The notes: a model not told the origin generated them from the letters alone. Numbered from the stretch's first letter, positions 46,691-55,715 are shown. The stretch: DNA of 64,000 bases from Streptomyces sp. NBC_00078 (GCF_026343335.1 NZ_JAPELX010000001.1:1984001-2048000), one strand, 5' to 3'. Translations and numbers: made by a program.

Positions 46691-46728
46691 TCCACCGGTG
46701 TTCACGTCGACCGTGCATCAGGCGGGTC

Positions 46729-46772
46729 GACAGCCCGGACAGAGAAGGCTTCCCTTCCCTGTCAGGGCTGTC
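46729..46772. terminator. Bidirectional terminator between cobC and the LAETG gene
   Basis: GACAGCCCGGACAG at 46729-46742 pairs with CTGTCAGGGCTGTC at 46759-46772 (13 of 14 pairs); the loop contains a further short stem. It lies between two convergent genes. The right side continues with repeated GGCTGTCGTT-like words. Confidence 0.7.
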
Positions 46773-46798
46773 GTTCGGCTGTCGTTGGGGCTGTCGGT

Positions 46799-47737
46799 TC
46801 AGTCGGTTCGGCTCCGACCGCGGCGCGCCAGCGCCACCGCTCCTCCGCCCGCGACGAGCAGGGCGATCGCGCCGCCCGCGACGTACGGCGTCATGGAACT
46901 GCCGCCGGTCTCGGCAAGACCCGCCTCCTCGCCGCGGGCACCCTGCGCCTCGACGTCACCGGAGGGATCCGCGCCCGGCTTCACCGCCGCCGCGGCCGGT
47001 GCCTCGCAGGTCGCCTTCGCCAGGGTCAGCGTGCCCTCGACATCGGCCACGTTGAGCTTCAACGGGTTGACGGAGACGTTGAGTTCCAGTGCGGTGGCGG
47101 CCGCCGTGCGTGACGTGGTCTGCGTCTTCGACAGGTCGAGGCGCACCTCGCCGACGCCGGGCACCTTGACGTCCGTGGTGCCGCCGGTCGTCAGGGTGAC
47201 CTTCTTGCCCAGGACGGTCACCGAGCCGAGCAGGTTCGAGGAGGCCACGGGCGTCTTCCCGGGCACACAGGTCGCCTTGGAGGTGACCTTCTCGATGTCG
47301 ATGAGGGACAGCAGCGGCAGGCCGGGGACATGGAGGCTGGCGTGGGCGAGGTTGGTCGAGCCCTCGGCCGCGGCGGAGGTGACGGACGCCTTCGCCGTCG
47401 CCACCTTCGCGTCCAGCACGCTGAAGGGCTTTCCGCCGTCCACGCCGTCCAGCGTGGCGGTCAGTGCGGTCTTTTCGGCGTTCCGCGGGGCCTCGACCTG
47501 GTTGAGGGAGACCGCGAGCGGGACGTTCACGGTCTTGTTGAGCAGGGACACATCGAGCCCGGTGCGCAGCACCACGGCGCTCGCGTGCCCCTGGTCGCCG
47601 GTCGCGTGCGCGCTGGCCGCGCCGGCCAGGGCCGCGGGACCGGCGGCGAGGGCCGTGGCCGTCGCGACGGTGACGAGACGGCGTGCGGACAGCGGGAAGT
47701 TCTTGCCGTTCAAGGCGGGACCCCTCGGAGGAGACAT
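46799..47737 (-). CDS. Sortase-E-type LAETG cell-wall-anchored protein (SCO1860 family)
   Basis: 312 residues. A signal peptide (RRLVTVATATALAAGPAALAGAASA) is followed by a beta-rich domain of about 230 residues with two Cys (SKATCVPG, AKATCEAP). The C-terminus is a sorting signal: LAETG near 276, the helix YVAGGAIALLVAGGGAVALA and RRGRSRTD. LAxTG is the class E sortase motif of Streptomyces, so the protein is predicted to be covalently attached to peptidoglycan. Start is uncertain: ATG 47737, or TTG 47713, which has the better GAGGGG site. Function of the displayed domain is unknown. Confidence 0.88.
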   Translation of the reverse strand: MSPPRGPALNGKNFPLSARRLVTVATATALAAGPAALAGAASAHATGDQGHASAVVLRTGLDVSLLNKTVNVPLAVSLNQVEAPRNAEKTALTATLDGVDGGKPFSVLDAKVATAKASVTSAAAEGSTNLAHASLHVPGLPLLSLIDIEKVTSKATCVPGKTPVASSNLLGSVTVLGKKVTLTTGGTTDVKVPGVGEVRLDLSKTQTTSRTAAATALELNVSVNPLKLNVADVEGTLTLAKATCEAPAAAAVKPGADPSGDVEAQGARGEEAGLAETGGSSMTPYVAGGAIALLVAGGGAVALARRGRSRTD

Positions 47738-47932
47738 GCTCGGGACCCGCCAAGAATTACCCACGACGAGTGAACCGGCGGCATTCCAGCGCCACTTCAC
47801 CCCATCGTGCGTTCCCCGTGAACATTTTCGAATCCCACGGCACAGGCGTTCCACGCTTTCACCGCCGCACCACCTTCTGTCCGAATACGACGGTTGACGC
47901 AGCGGCGCACAAGCCGGAGCGCATCGCGTCAA

Positions 47933-49024
47933 CTAGCCGACGACCCGCCCGTTCAGCACTATCCGTCGCGGCGCCGCCAACACCCGTACGTCGGCCCGCG
48001 GATCGTCCTCGTAGACGACGAGGTCGGCCGGTGCGCCCTCCTCCAGCCCCGGCCGCCCGAGCCACTTCCGCGCGCCCCATGTCGTCGCCGACAGCGCCTC
48101 GACGGGCGGGATGCCGGCGGCGACCAGCTCCGCCACCTCGCCCGCCACCAGCCCGTGGGCGAGGTGACCGCCGGCGTCGGTGCCGACGTACACCGGGATC
48201 CCCGCGTCGTAGGCGCCCCGCACGGTGTCGTAGCGGCGCTCGTGCAGCCGCCGCATATGGGCCGACCACTGCGGGAACCTGGCCTCGCCGCCGTCCGCGA
48301 GCTCCGGGAAGGTCGCGATGTTGACGAGGGTGGGGACGATCGCGACGCCGCGTTCGGCGAAGAGCGGGACGAGGTCGTCCGTCAGGCCGGTGGCGTGCTC
48401 GATGCAGTCGATGCCGGCCTCGACCAGGTCCCGCAGGGAGTTCTCGGCGAAGCAGTGCGCGGTGACGCGGGCGCCCAGGCGGTGGGCCTCGGCGATGGCC
48501 GCCTCCACCGCGTCCCGCGGCCAGCTGGGGGCCAGATCGCCGAGGTCGCGGTCGATCCAGTCGCCGACCAGCTTCACCCAGCCGTCGCCGCGGCGTGCCT
48601 CCTGGGCGACGTACGCGACCAGGTCCTCCGGCTCGATCTCCCAGGCGTAGCCCCGCATGTAGCGGCGGGTGCGGGCGATGTGGCGGCCCGCCCTGATGAT
48701 CTTCGGGAGGTCCTCGCGGTCGTCGGCCCAGCGGGTGTCCGAGGGAGAGCCCGCGTCGCGGATGAGCAGGGTGCCCGCCTCGCGGTCGGTCAGCGCCTGC
48801 TTCTCGGCCACGTCCCGCTCGACCGGGCCGTGCGGGCCGAGGCCCACGTGGCAGTGGGCGTCGACCAGGCCGGGCAGGGCCCAGCCCTCGACGGTACGGA
48901 TGTCGCGGGCGCCGGCGGGACGGTCGTAGGAGATCCGGCCGCCGACGACCCACAGTTCGTCACGGACGTCGTCGGGCCCGGCCAGGACCCGGCCCTTCAC
49001 GTGAAGCACCGCGTGATCGCTCAT
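47933..49024 (-). CDS. Amidohydrolase (imidazolonepropionase-like)
   Basis: 363 residues. LPGLVDAHCHVGLG near residue 54 gives the metal-binding HxH, VKLVGDWID provides the Lys region, VTAHCFAENSL and IDCIEHATGL supply the His residues, and VYVGTDAGGHLAHG the metal Asp. The C-terminal RKWLGRPGLEEGAPADLVVYEDDPRADVRVL matches the returning beta-domain of this superfamily. Probably hydrolyses a cyclic amide or prolyl dipeptide; the substrate is not known. ATG 49024 is preferred to an in-frame GTG at 49033. Confidence 0.87.
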   Translation of the reverse strand: MSDHAVLHVKGRVLAGPDDVRDELWVVGGRISYDRPAGARDIRTVEGWALPGLVDAHCHVGLGPHGPVERDVAEKQALTDREAGTLLIRDAGSPSDTRWADDREDLPKIIRAGRHIARTRRYMRGYAWEIEPEDLVAYVAQEARRGDGWVKLVGDWIDRDLGDLAPSWPRDAVEAAIAEAHRLGARVTAHCFAENSLRDLVEAGIDCIEHATGLTDDLVPLFAERGVAIVPTLVNIATFPELADGGEARFPQWSAHMRRLHERRYDTVRGAYDAGIPVYVGTDAGGHLAHGLVAGEVAELVAAGIPPVEALSATTWGARKWLGRPGLEEGAPADLVVYEDDPRADVRVLAAPRRIVLNGRVVG

Positions 49025-49054
49025 GGACTGCACCCTAACCAGCGGGCCCGGGCG

Positions 49055-49243
49055 TCACTGCCCCCAGGACGGCGGCCCTTCGAAACCCAGCATGAACACG
49101 CCGTAGAGGACCGCGGCCCCGACGCCGGGCGCGGTTGCGCCCCGGTGGGCCGCCCAGGCCGGGAAGGGCGGGGAGCGAAGGCCCGCGCATCGAGCCCCTT
49201 GGTGTACTCGGGCTGCAGACCCCTGGGCGGCAGAGGCGCCCAT
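49055..49243 (-). CDS. Possible small hypothetical protein
   Basis: 62 codons. The last ~25 residues (APGVGAAVLYGVFMLGFEGP and on to the end) have strong third-position GC and a hydrophobic core, as in a real gene, while the first ~37 codons do not. This may be a genuine small protein with a wrong start, or the tail of a decayed gene. I cannot name it. Confidence 0.3.
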   Translation of the reverse strand: MGASAAQGSAARVHQGARCAGLRSPPFPAWAAHRGATAPGVGAAVLYGVFMLGFEGPPSWGQ

Positions 49244-49249
49244 GCCCGT

Positions 49250-49279
49250 TTCAGTCGTCTTCAGTCGTCTTCAGGCGTC
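49250..49279. repeat. 10-bp tandem repeat at the end of the ABC ATPase gene
   Basis: TTCAGTCGTC at 49250 and 49260, and TTCAGGCGTC at 49270. The stop codon of the ABC ATPase (minus strand, 49271-49273) is inside the last copy; each further copy repeats a TGA in the other frames. Confidence 0.7.
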
Positions 49280-50062
49280 GCCGCCCGCCTTCTCCGACGT
49301 CTCCTCCTCCACCTCGGCCATCGCCGGGTCGAGGAGCCGGGACAGGAAGTGGCGGGTGCGGTCGTGGGCCGGGTTCGTGATGACCCGGTCGGGACTTCCG
49401 TCCTCGACGATCACGCCGCCGTCCATGAAGACCACCCGGTCGGCGACCTCGCGGGCGAAGGTCATCTCGTGGGTGACGACCATCATGGTCATGCCCTCCC
49501 GGGCCAGTCTCCGCATGACCGCGAGAACGTCCCCGACCAGCTCCGGGTCGAGGGCCGAGGTCGGCTCGTCGAAGAGCATCACCTCGGGCCCCATCGACAG
49601 CGAGCGGGCGATGGCGACGCGCTGCTGCTGGCCGCCGGAGAGGGCGGCGGGGTAGGCGTGCGCCTTCTCCGACAGGCCCACCCGCTCCAGGTTCTCGGCG
49701 GCCACCCGCGCCGCCTTCGCCTTGTCCCGCCTGAGCACCCGGCGCTGCGGCAGCGTGAGGTTGTCGGTCACCGTGAGGTGCGGGAAGAGGTTGAACTGCT
49801 GGAAGACCATGCCGATACGGCGGCGTACGGCGTCGATGTCGACGTCGGGATCGGTGAGTTCGGTGCCGCCCACGAACACCTGGCCCTTGGTGGGCTCCTC
49901 CAGGAGGTTCACGCACCGCAGCAGCGTGGACTTGCCCGAGCCGGACGGGCCGATGACGCACACGACCTCGCCCTGGCCGATCTCCAGGTCGATGCCGCGC
50001 AGCACCTCGTTGTCGCCGAAGGACTTGTGCAGGCCCTTGACCTGGATCTCCGGTCGGCTCAT
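49271..50062 (-). CDS. Polar amino-acid ABC transporter ATP-binding protein
   Basis: 263 residues of the GlnQ/GluA type: [25 protein letters not shown] (Walker A ~35), [17 protein letters not shown] (Q-loop), [18 protein letters not shown] (signature), [16 protein letters not shown] (Walker B), [23 protein letters not shown] (H-loop). An acidic tail of ~20 residues follows. The ATG at 50062 overlaps the permease stop as ATGA. Energises import with the two genes upstream. Confidence 0.95.
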   Translation of the reverse strand: MSRPEIQVKGLHKSFGDNEVLRGIDLEIGQGEVVCVIGPSGSGKSTLLRCVNLLEEPTKGQVFVGGTELTDPDVDIDAVRRRIGMVFQQFNLFPHLTVTDNLTLPQRRVLRRDKAKAARVAAENLERVGLSEKAHAYPAALSGGQQQRVAIARSLSMGPEVMLFDEPTSALDPELVGDVLAVMRRLAREGMTMMVVTHEMTFAREVADRVVFMDGGVIVEDGSPDRVITNPAHDRTRHFLSRLLDPAMAEVEEETSEKAGGDA

Positions 50063-50892
50063 TTCACGGCCTCCTGGGCCTTCGTCTCCATGCGGCGCAC
50101 GACGAAGCCGAGCGGAACGGTCACCAGCAGGTAGCACAGGCCGGCGACCAGGATCGGTGTGGAGTTGGCGGTAGTACTGGCCAGGTCACGGCCGTACTTG
50201 GACAGTTCGCGCTCCTCCAGGGTGACGCCGAGGAGCAGGACCAGGGAGGAGTCCTTGAAGAGGATCACGAACTCGTTGGTCAGCGGCGGCAGGATGATGC
50301 GGAACGCCTGCGGAATGATGATCGAGATCATGGTCCGGGCGGGCGAGAAGCCGAGCGAACGCGCCGCCTCCGTCTGGCCCTTGGGCACCGCCTGGATGCC
50401 GGCCCGGAAGGTCTCCGCCAGATAGGCGGCGCCGACCAGGCCGAGCGCGATGGCGGCCTTGCCGTAGGTTCCGCCGATGATCTCCGTGCCCGGGAAGGCC
50501 AGCGGGATCGCCACGCCGATGAAGATGAAGATGAGCAGGGCGGGCAGGCCACGGAAGATCTCGATGTAGACGCCGGCGACCCAGCGGTAGGGGGCGACGG
50601 AGGACAGCCGCATCAGCGCCACCACCAGGCCGAGCACCAGGGCGAAGACGAACCCGGACACGGTGTACAGCACGGTGTTCTTGAGCGCCAGGGTGATGAC
50701 GTCCGGGAACATCTGCCGGGCGATGTCCCACTGGGCGAACTGGTTCTTCAGCCGGCCCCAGTCGGCGCCGACCGCGAAGGCGATCACGGCGGCGACGAAG
50801 ACGGCGTACTGGGCGGCGCGTGACAGGCTTCGCTTCTGACGCCGGGTCAGGCCCTTTTTCCTCGGCTGGAGTGGTACGTCCGTATCGGCCAT
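50059..50892 (-). CDS. Polar amino-acid ABC transporter permease
   Basis: 277 residues: a basic cytoplasmic head, one additional N-terminal helix ([15 protein letters not shown]), then the five-helix HisM/GlnP core. [27 protein letters not shown] opens the core, and the EAA loop [29 protein letters not shown] near 180-208 contacts the ATPase. A single permease gene implies a homodimer. It begins 4 bp after the binding-protein stop. Confidence 0.94.
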   Translation of the reverse strand: MADTDVPLQPRKKGLTRRQKRSLSRAAQYAVFVAAVIAFAVGADWGRLKNQFAQWDIARQMFPDVITLALKNTVLYTVSGFVFALVLGLVVALMRLSSVAPYRWVAGVYIEIFRGLPALLIFIFIGVAIPLAFPGTEIIGGTYGKAAIALGLVGAAYLAETFRAGIQAVPKGQTEAARSLGFSPARTMISIIIPQAFRIILPPLTNEFVILFKDSSLVLLLGVTLEERELSKYGRDLASTTANSTPILVAGLCYLLVTVPLGFVVRRMETKAQEAVK

Positions 50893-50895
50893 GGG

Positions 50896-51765
50896 TCAGG
50901 ACGCGGAGGTGGACGGAGAGGCGGCGGAGGCGGTGTAGGGGCCGATCCACTTCTCGTACAGCTTCTTGTACGTGCCGTCGGCCTTGGCGTCCTTGATCGC
51001 CTTGTTGATGGCGTCGCGGAGCTTGGTGTTGCCCTTCTTCACCGTGAAGCCGTACTGCTCACCGGTGTTGATGTTGCCTGCCAGCTTGAAGGCGTCCGCG
51101 TTCGCCTTGCTCTTCAGCCAGCCCTGGACGACCGGGTAGTCGATGATGACGGCCTTGACCTGGCCGGTGCGCAGGCCGTTGAGGACCGCGTCCGAGGTCT
51201 CGAAGGACACCGGGTCGAAGCCCTGCTTCTTCGCGTAGTCCTCGCCGGTCGTCTGCGCCTGGGCGCCGAGCTTGACCTTCTTGGCCTTCGCGTCGGCGAG
51301 CGAGGTGATGCCGCTGCTCCTGTCGACCAGGAGGGCCTGGGTGGCGTCGAAGTACGGGTCGGAGAAGTCGACGTTCTTCTTGCGCTCGGCGGTGATGGTC
51401 ATGCCGGCCGCGGCCAGGTCGCACTCGCCGGAGTTGAGGAACGCGCCGGTCTTGAAGTTCTCGAAGGGCGTGTCGAGGATCTGCTGCTTCACGCCGAGGT
51501 TCTTCGCGACGAGGTCGATCAGCGAGACGTCGAAGCCCTGCACCTTGCCGTCGATCTCCGACTGGAAGGGCGGGTACGGCAGGTGTGTGCAGGTGGTGAG
51601 CTGTCCGGCCTTGACCAGCTCGACCCCGCCGGCGGCCGTCTTGGTCCCGCTGCCGCCGTTGCCGCTGGAGGTGCAGCCGGAGGCGGTGACAGCAACGAGC
51701 ACCAGCCCGGCCGTCGCGGTGGTGGCGGCCAGAACGCGGGTCCGGCGCCCGGAGAACGTCTGCAC
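50896..51765 (-). CDS. Amino-acid ABC transporter substrate-binding lipoprotein
   Basis: 289 residues. Signal peptide with lipobox VTASGC (Cys near 31), so a membrane-tethered lipoprotein. SBP_bac_3 domain: LTTCTHLPYPPFQSEIDGKVQGFDVSLIDLVAKNLG, CDLAAAGMTITAERKKNVDFSDPYF, VKAVIIDYPVVQGWL, and NTKLRDAINKAIKDAKADGTYKKLYEKWIG. Ligand likely a polar amino acid; the acidic/basic preference is not readable. GTG at 51765 with AGGAGG 7 nt upstream. First gene of a three-gene operon controlled by the promoter at 51801-51831. Confidence 0.94.
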   Translation of the reverse strand: MQTFSGRRTRVLAATTATAGLVLVAVTASGCTSSGNGGSGTKTAAGGVELVKAGQLTTCTHLPYPPFQSEIDGKVQGFDVSLIDLVAKNLGVKQQILDTPFENFKTGAFLNSGECDLAAAGMTITAERKKNVDFSDPYFDATQALLVDRSSGITSLADAKAKKVKLGAQAQTTGEDYAKKQGFDPVSFETSDAVLNGLRTGQVKAVIIDYPVVQGWLKSKANADAFKLAGNINTGEQYGFTVKKGNTKLRDAINKAIKDAKADGTYKKLYEKWIGPYTASAASPSTSAS

Positions 51766-51800
51766 GGGGGGGCCTCCTGTGTGGGAACTGATGGGTTCCG

Positions 51801-51831
51801 ATTATAAGGAGAAGTTTGAGTCTCTCAAACT
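51801..51831 (-). promoter_or_regulatory. Consensus promoter with overlapping palindromic operator
   Basis: On the minus strand TTGAGA (51828-51823) and TATAAT (51806-51801) are 16 bp apart, an almost ideal housekeeping promoter, unusual in Streptomyces. A perfect inverted repeat AGTTTGAG-AGA-CTCAAACT (51831-51813) covers the -35 box, as an operator for a dimeric repressor would. It drives the ABC importer operon whose first start codon lies 36 bp beyond the -10 box. Confidence 0.75.
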
Positions 51832-51954
51832 AAACCGATGGTTACGGGGCTGTCCGGCCTAAGAAGTCGCAAGTGAAGGCGTGTGAAGGGAGGGCCACGG
51901 GTGGCGGATACCCTCAACCGAGTTGACCACTCATGAGTGAAGAGAGCATCCGCC

Positions 51955-53007
51955 GTGACCCACCCCTTCCTCGATCTGCCCCCGCTGAGCGCCGCGCACT
52001 TCGCCTCGATCGAGGACCGCGTGGCGCGGTTGCTCGGCACCGAGCAGGACGTCGTGATCATGCAGGGCGAGGCGTTGCTGCCGCTCGAGGGCGCGATCCG
52101 GGGGACGGCCGGTCCCGGCACGACGGCGCTGAACGTCATCACCGGGCCGTACGGGCAGACCTTCGGGAACTGGCTGCGGGACTGCGGGGCGACGGTGATC
52201 GACCTCGCGGTGCCCTTCCACACCGCGGTGAGCGCCGGGCAGATCCGGGAGGCCTTCGCGGAGCACCCGGAGATCGACTTCGTCTCCCTGGTGCACGCGG
52301 AGGCGGCGACCGGCAACACCAACCCCGTCGCGGAGATCGGGGAGGCCGTACGGGAGCAGGGGGCGCTGTTCTATCTGGACGCCGTGGCCTCCATCGGGGC
52401 GGAGCCGGTGCTGCCGGACGCTTGGGGCGTCGATCTGTGCGTCATCGGGGCGCAGAAGGCGATGGGCGGGCCGGCCGGGGTGTCCGCGGTGTCGGTGAGC
52501 GAGCGGGCGTGGGCGCGGATGGCGGCGAACCCGCGGGCACCGCGACGGTCGTACCTGTCGCTGCTGGACTGGAAGGAGCGGTGGATCGACGGCGGACGGA
52601 AGGCGCTGCTGCACGCGCCCGCCCAGCTGGAGATGCTGGCGCTTCAGGCGTGCGTCGAGCGGATCGAGGCGGTGGGGCTGGAGACGGTCATGGCCCGGCA
52701 CGCGTCTGCCGCAGCCGCGGCCCGGGCCGGCGCGGTGACCCTGGGTGCCGGCCTGCAGCCGTATGTGCACGAGGCCCGGGAGGCGGCACCCGTCGCCACG
52801 ACGCTGAGGACACCTTCGGGGGTCGTCGCGTCGGAGCTGGTGGCGCGGGCCCTGGAGTCGGATCCCACCCTGCCGCTGGCGGCGGGCGGGGGCGCGCTGG
52901 CCAAGGAGATGATCCGGGTCAATCACTACGGGGCCGATGCGACGGCCGGGGTGGTGCAGGCGTGCCTGGCAGCGCTGGGCACCGCGCTGGAGGACACCAG
53001 GCGGTAG
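51955..53007 (+). CDS. Class V aminotransferase (alanine-glyoxylate aminotransferase-like)
   Basis: 350 residues. DVVIMQGEALLPLEGAIRGT, LNVITGPYGQTFGNWLRDCGATVI, LVHAEAATGNTNPVAEIGEAV, FYLDAVASIGAEPV, and the PLP lysine in CVIGAQKAMGGPAGVSAVSVSERAW near 171 are typical of class V (serine-pyruvate/alanine-glyoxylate) enzymes. GTG 51955 starts at the conserved THPFLDLPPL; an in-frame GTG at 51937 also exists. It is divergent from the amino-acid importer, so it may metabolise the imported substrate; inference only. The substrate is unknown. Confidence 0.87.
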   Translation: MTHPFLDLPPLSAAHFASIEDRVARLLGTEQDVVIMQGEALLPLEGAIRGTAGPGTTALNVITGPYGQTFGNWLRDCGATVIDLAVPFHTAVSAGQIREAFAEHPEIDFVSLVHAEAATGNTNPVAEIGEAVREQGALFYLDAVASIGAEPVLPDAWGVDLCVIGAQKAMGGPAGVSAVSVSERAWARMAANPRAPRRSYLSLLDWKERWIDGGRKALLHAPAQLEMLALQACVERIEAVGLETVMARHASAAAAARAGAVTLGAGLQPYVHEAREAAPVATTLRTPSGVVASELVARALESDPTLPLAAGGGALAKEMIRVNHYGADATAGVVQACLAALGTALEDTRR

Positions 53008-53373
53008 TCGCCGGTTTCTTCTCCACGGAGGAACAGGCACCTAATTCCGAGCCCAACTCGGGCATAATTCCGGGCATAATTTTGGAATTCAATTCGGCGT
53101 AGCTTCCCGTATTCTTCTGCCCGCTTTTCCCCGACCTAAACGCAAAGATTCTGCGAACGCCAACCGGGGGAATTCGGGCAGATCTCGTGGGGGTTACATG
53201 CTTGTGACGCGTTACACACTGTGGTAGATTTGCCCCCTATTTTCCGGACAATACCCCGCATTTCAACCCCACCCGGTAGGGCCGCTCGCGCCCGCGTGAT
53301 AACACATGGGCCAGCCGTTCGTAACCCTCACCGGCGATGCATTTTTAAATTTCCCTCGGTAAATTCAATTCGC
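53008..53373 (+). promoter_or_regulatory. AT-rich ectABCD control region with consensus-like promoter
   Basis: 366 bp without a gene and clearly richer in A+T than the surrounding DNA. TTGTGA (53202-53207) and TAGATT (53225-53230) lie 17 bp apart, matching Streptomyces housekeeping promoters; transcription from there would give a leader of about 137 nt before ectA. Upstream there is a 12-bp tandem direct repeat, CGGGCATAATTY at 53059 and 53071, and two GTTAC words at 53193 and 53211 flank the -35 box. These could bind an osmotic regulator. Confidence 0.6.
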
Positions 53374-53880
53374 ATGACTGCCGCGCAAGCAGATCTCCAC
53401 ATCGACCGTCCGCAGGTCGCGGACGGAGCCGCGTTGTGGCGGATTGCCAAGGACTCCAAGGCCCTCGACCTGAACTCGTCGTACAGCTATCTGCTGTGGT
53501 GTCGCGACTTCGCCGCCACCTCGGCCGTGGCTCGCGACGACAACGGCCGCCCGGTCGGCTTCGTCACCGGGTACGTACGGCCGGACCGTCCGCGCACCCT
53601 GCTGGTGTGGCAGGTGGCGGTGGACGAGGCCTACCGCGGGCGCGGGCTGGCCGGCACGTTGCTCGACGGGCTGGTCGCCCGGGCCGGTGCCGCACATCGG
53701 ATCACCGCCGTCGAGACCACCATCACGCCGGGCAACACCGGCTCCGAGCGCCTGTTCACCTCGTTCGCCGAGCGGCACGGTGCCCTCGTGGAGCGCGAGG
53801 TGCTGTTCGACGAGGGCCTGTTCCCCGACGGGCCGCACGACCCCGAGGTCCTGTACCGCATCGGCCCCCTCTCCCTGTGA
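53374..53880 (+). CDS. ectA: L-2,4-diaminobutyrate acetyltransferase EctA
   Basis: 168 residues, GNAT fold. DGAALWRIAKDSKALDLNSSYSYLLWCRDFAATSAVA is the EctA substrate block; WQVAVDEAYRGRGLAGTLL (~82-101) holds the acetyl-CoA loop (RGRGLA); TTITPGNTGSERLF follows. It acetylates diaminobutyrate at N-gamma, the second step of ectoine synthesis. ATG 53374 follows a TA-rich stretch with no strong ribosome site. First gene of ectABCD. Confidence 0.96.
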   Translation: MTAAQADLHIDRPQVADGAALWRIAKDSKALDLNSSYSYLLWCRDFAATSAVARDDNGRPVGFVTGYVRPDRPRTLLVWQVAVDEAYRGRGLAGTLLDGLVARAGAAHRITAVETTITPGNTGSERLFTSFAERHGALVEREVLFDEGLFPDGPHDPEVLYRIGPLSL

Positions 53881-54008
53881 GGCCTTGATCTCCGGCGCCC
53901 CCCCGCTTCCGGCGAGTCCTCGCCGGCGCCCATCGACTTCCACCGACCTCCCCCGAATTTCCCTGACGACCCCCACGCACTCCCCCACGCAACGAGGAGC
54001 GATTCGTC

Positions 54009-55280
54009 GTGACCATCACCCAGCCCGACCTCAGCGTCTTCGAGACCCTTGAGTCCGAGGTGCGCAGCTACTGCCGCGGCTGGCCCACCGTCTTCGACCG
54101 CGCGCAGGGCAGCCGGATGTACGACGAGGACGGCCACGAGTACCTGGACTTCTTCGCCGGGGCCGGCTCGCTGAACTACGGCCACAACAACCCCGTCCTG
54201 AAACGGGCGTTGATCGACTACCTGGAGCGGGACGGCGTCACGCACGGGCTCGACATGTCGACCACCGCCAAGCGGTCCTTCCTGCAGACCTTCCAGGACC
54301 TGGTGCTGCGGCCGCGCGACCTGCCGTACAAGGTCATGTTCCCGGGTCCGACGGGGACCAACGCCGTGGAGTCGGCTCTCAAGCTCGCCCGCAAGGTGAA
54401 GGGGCGCGAGTCCATCGTGTCGTTCACCAACGCCTTCCACGGCATGTCGCTCGGCTCGCTCGCCGTGACCGGCAACGCCTTCAAGCGGGCCGGCGCCGGG
54501 ATTCCGCTGGTGCACGGCACCCCCATGCCGTTCGACAACTACTTCGACGGCACGGTCGAGGACTTCCTGTGGTTCGAGCGGCTGCTGGAGGACCAGGGCT
54601 CCGGGCTCAACAAGCCCGCCGCCGTGATCGTCGAGACCGTGCAGGGCGAGGGCGGCATCAACGTCGCGCGCCGCGAGTGGCTGCAGGCGCTCGCCGCGCT
54701 GTGCGAGCGCCAGGACATGCTGCTCATCGTCGACGACATCCAGATGGGATGCGGCCGTACCGGTGCCTTCTTCTCCTTCGAGGAGGCGGGCATCACGCCG
54801 GACATCGTCACCGTGTCCAAGTCGATCAGCGGCTACGGGCTGCCCATGTCGCTGTGCCTGTTCAAGCCCGAGCTGGACATCTGGGAGCCGGGCGAGCACA
54901 ACGGCACCTTCCGCGGCAACAACCCCGCCTTCGTCACGGCCACCGCCGCCCTGGAGGCGTACTGGGCGGACGGGTCCGCGATGGAGAAGCAGACCCGGGC
55001 GCGCGGTGAGCAGGTCGAGCAGGCCTTCATCGCGATCACCGAGGAGAACCTCGCCGACATCAAGGAGTACCGCGGCCGCGGACTCGTGTGGGGCCTGGAG
55101 TTCCACGACAAGGAGCGGGCGGGGCGGGTCGCCAAGCGCGCCTTCGAACTCGGGCTGCTCATCGAGACCTCGGGCCCGGAGAGCGAGGTCGTCAAGCTGC
55201 TCCCGGCGCTCACCATCACCCCCGAGGAGCTGGACGAGGGTCTGAGCATCCTCGCCCGCGCCGTACGCGAAACCGTCTAG
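54009..55280 (+). CDS. ectB: Diaminobutyrate-2-oxoglutarate transaminase EctB
   Basis: 423 residues, class III aminotransferase. FFAGAGSLNYGHNNP near 55, MFPGPTGTNAVESALKLARKVKGR, TNAFHGMSLGSLAVTGN, LLIVDDIQMGCGRTGAFFSFE and the PLP lysine in TVSKSISGYGLPMS near 270 are diagnostic of EctB. It converts aspartate semialdehyde and glutamate to diaminobutyrate, the first step. GTG start with GAGGAG upstream; 128 bp after ectA. Confidence 0.97.
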   Translation: MTITQPDLSVFETLESEVRSYCRGWPTVFDRAQGSRMYDEDGHEYLDFFAGAGSLNYGHNNPVLKRALIDYLERDGVTHGLDMSTTAKRSFLQTFQDLVLRPRDLPYKVMFPGPTGTNAVESALKLARKVKGRESIVSFTNAFHGMSLGSLAVTGNAFKRAGAGIPLVHGTPMPFDNYFDGTVEDFLWFERLLEDQGSGLNKPAAVIVETVQGEGGINVARREWLQALAALCERQDMLLIVDDIQMGCGRTGAFFSFEEAGITPDIVTVSKSISGYGLPMSLCLFKPELDIWEPGEHNGTFRGNNPAFVTATAALEAYWADGSAMEKQTRARGEQVEQAFIAITEENLADIKEYRGRGLVWGLEFHDKERAGRVAKRAFELGLLIETSGPESEVVKLLPALTITPEELDEGLSILARAVRETV

Positions 55281-55303
55281 CAAAAAAGGAGTAGTGCAGC
55301 ACC

Positions 55304-55708
55304 GTGATCGTCCGTTCGTTCAAGGACATCGAAGGCACCGACCGCCATGTGAAGGCCGCGTCCGGCACGTGGGAGAGCAAACGCATCGTCCTCGCCAAGG
55401 AGAGGGTCGGCTTCTCCGTACACGAGACGATCCTGTACGCGGGTACGGAGACGTCGATGTGGTACGCGAACCACATCGAGGCCGTCGTGTGCGTCGAGGG
55501 CGAGGCCGAACTCACCGACGACGAGACCGGGCAGAAGTACACCATCACGCCCGGCACCATGTACCTCCTCGACGGGCACGAGCGGCACACGATGCGGATC
55601 AAGGAGGACTTCCGCTGCATCTGTGTCTTCAACCCGCCCGTGACCGGACGGGAGGACCACGACGAGAACGGGATCTACCCGCTGCTCACCGAGCCCGAGG
55701 AGGTGTGA
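55304..55708 (+). CDS. ectC: L-ectoine synthase EctC
   Basis: 134 residues, a single cupin. [82 protein letters not shown] and [17 protein letters not shown] match EctC throughout. It closes N-gamma-acetyl-diaminobutyrate to ectoine using a metal held by the cupin. GTG start; AAAAAAGGAG precedes it. Confidence 0.97.
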   Translation: MIVRSFKDIEGTDRHVKAASGTWESKRIVLAKERVGFSVHETILYAGTETSMWYANHIEAVVCVEGEAELTDDETGQKYTITPGTMYLLDGHERHTMRIKEDFRCICVFNPPVTGREDHDENGIYPLLTEPEEV

Positions 55709-55715
55709 CATCACC

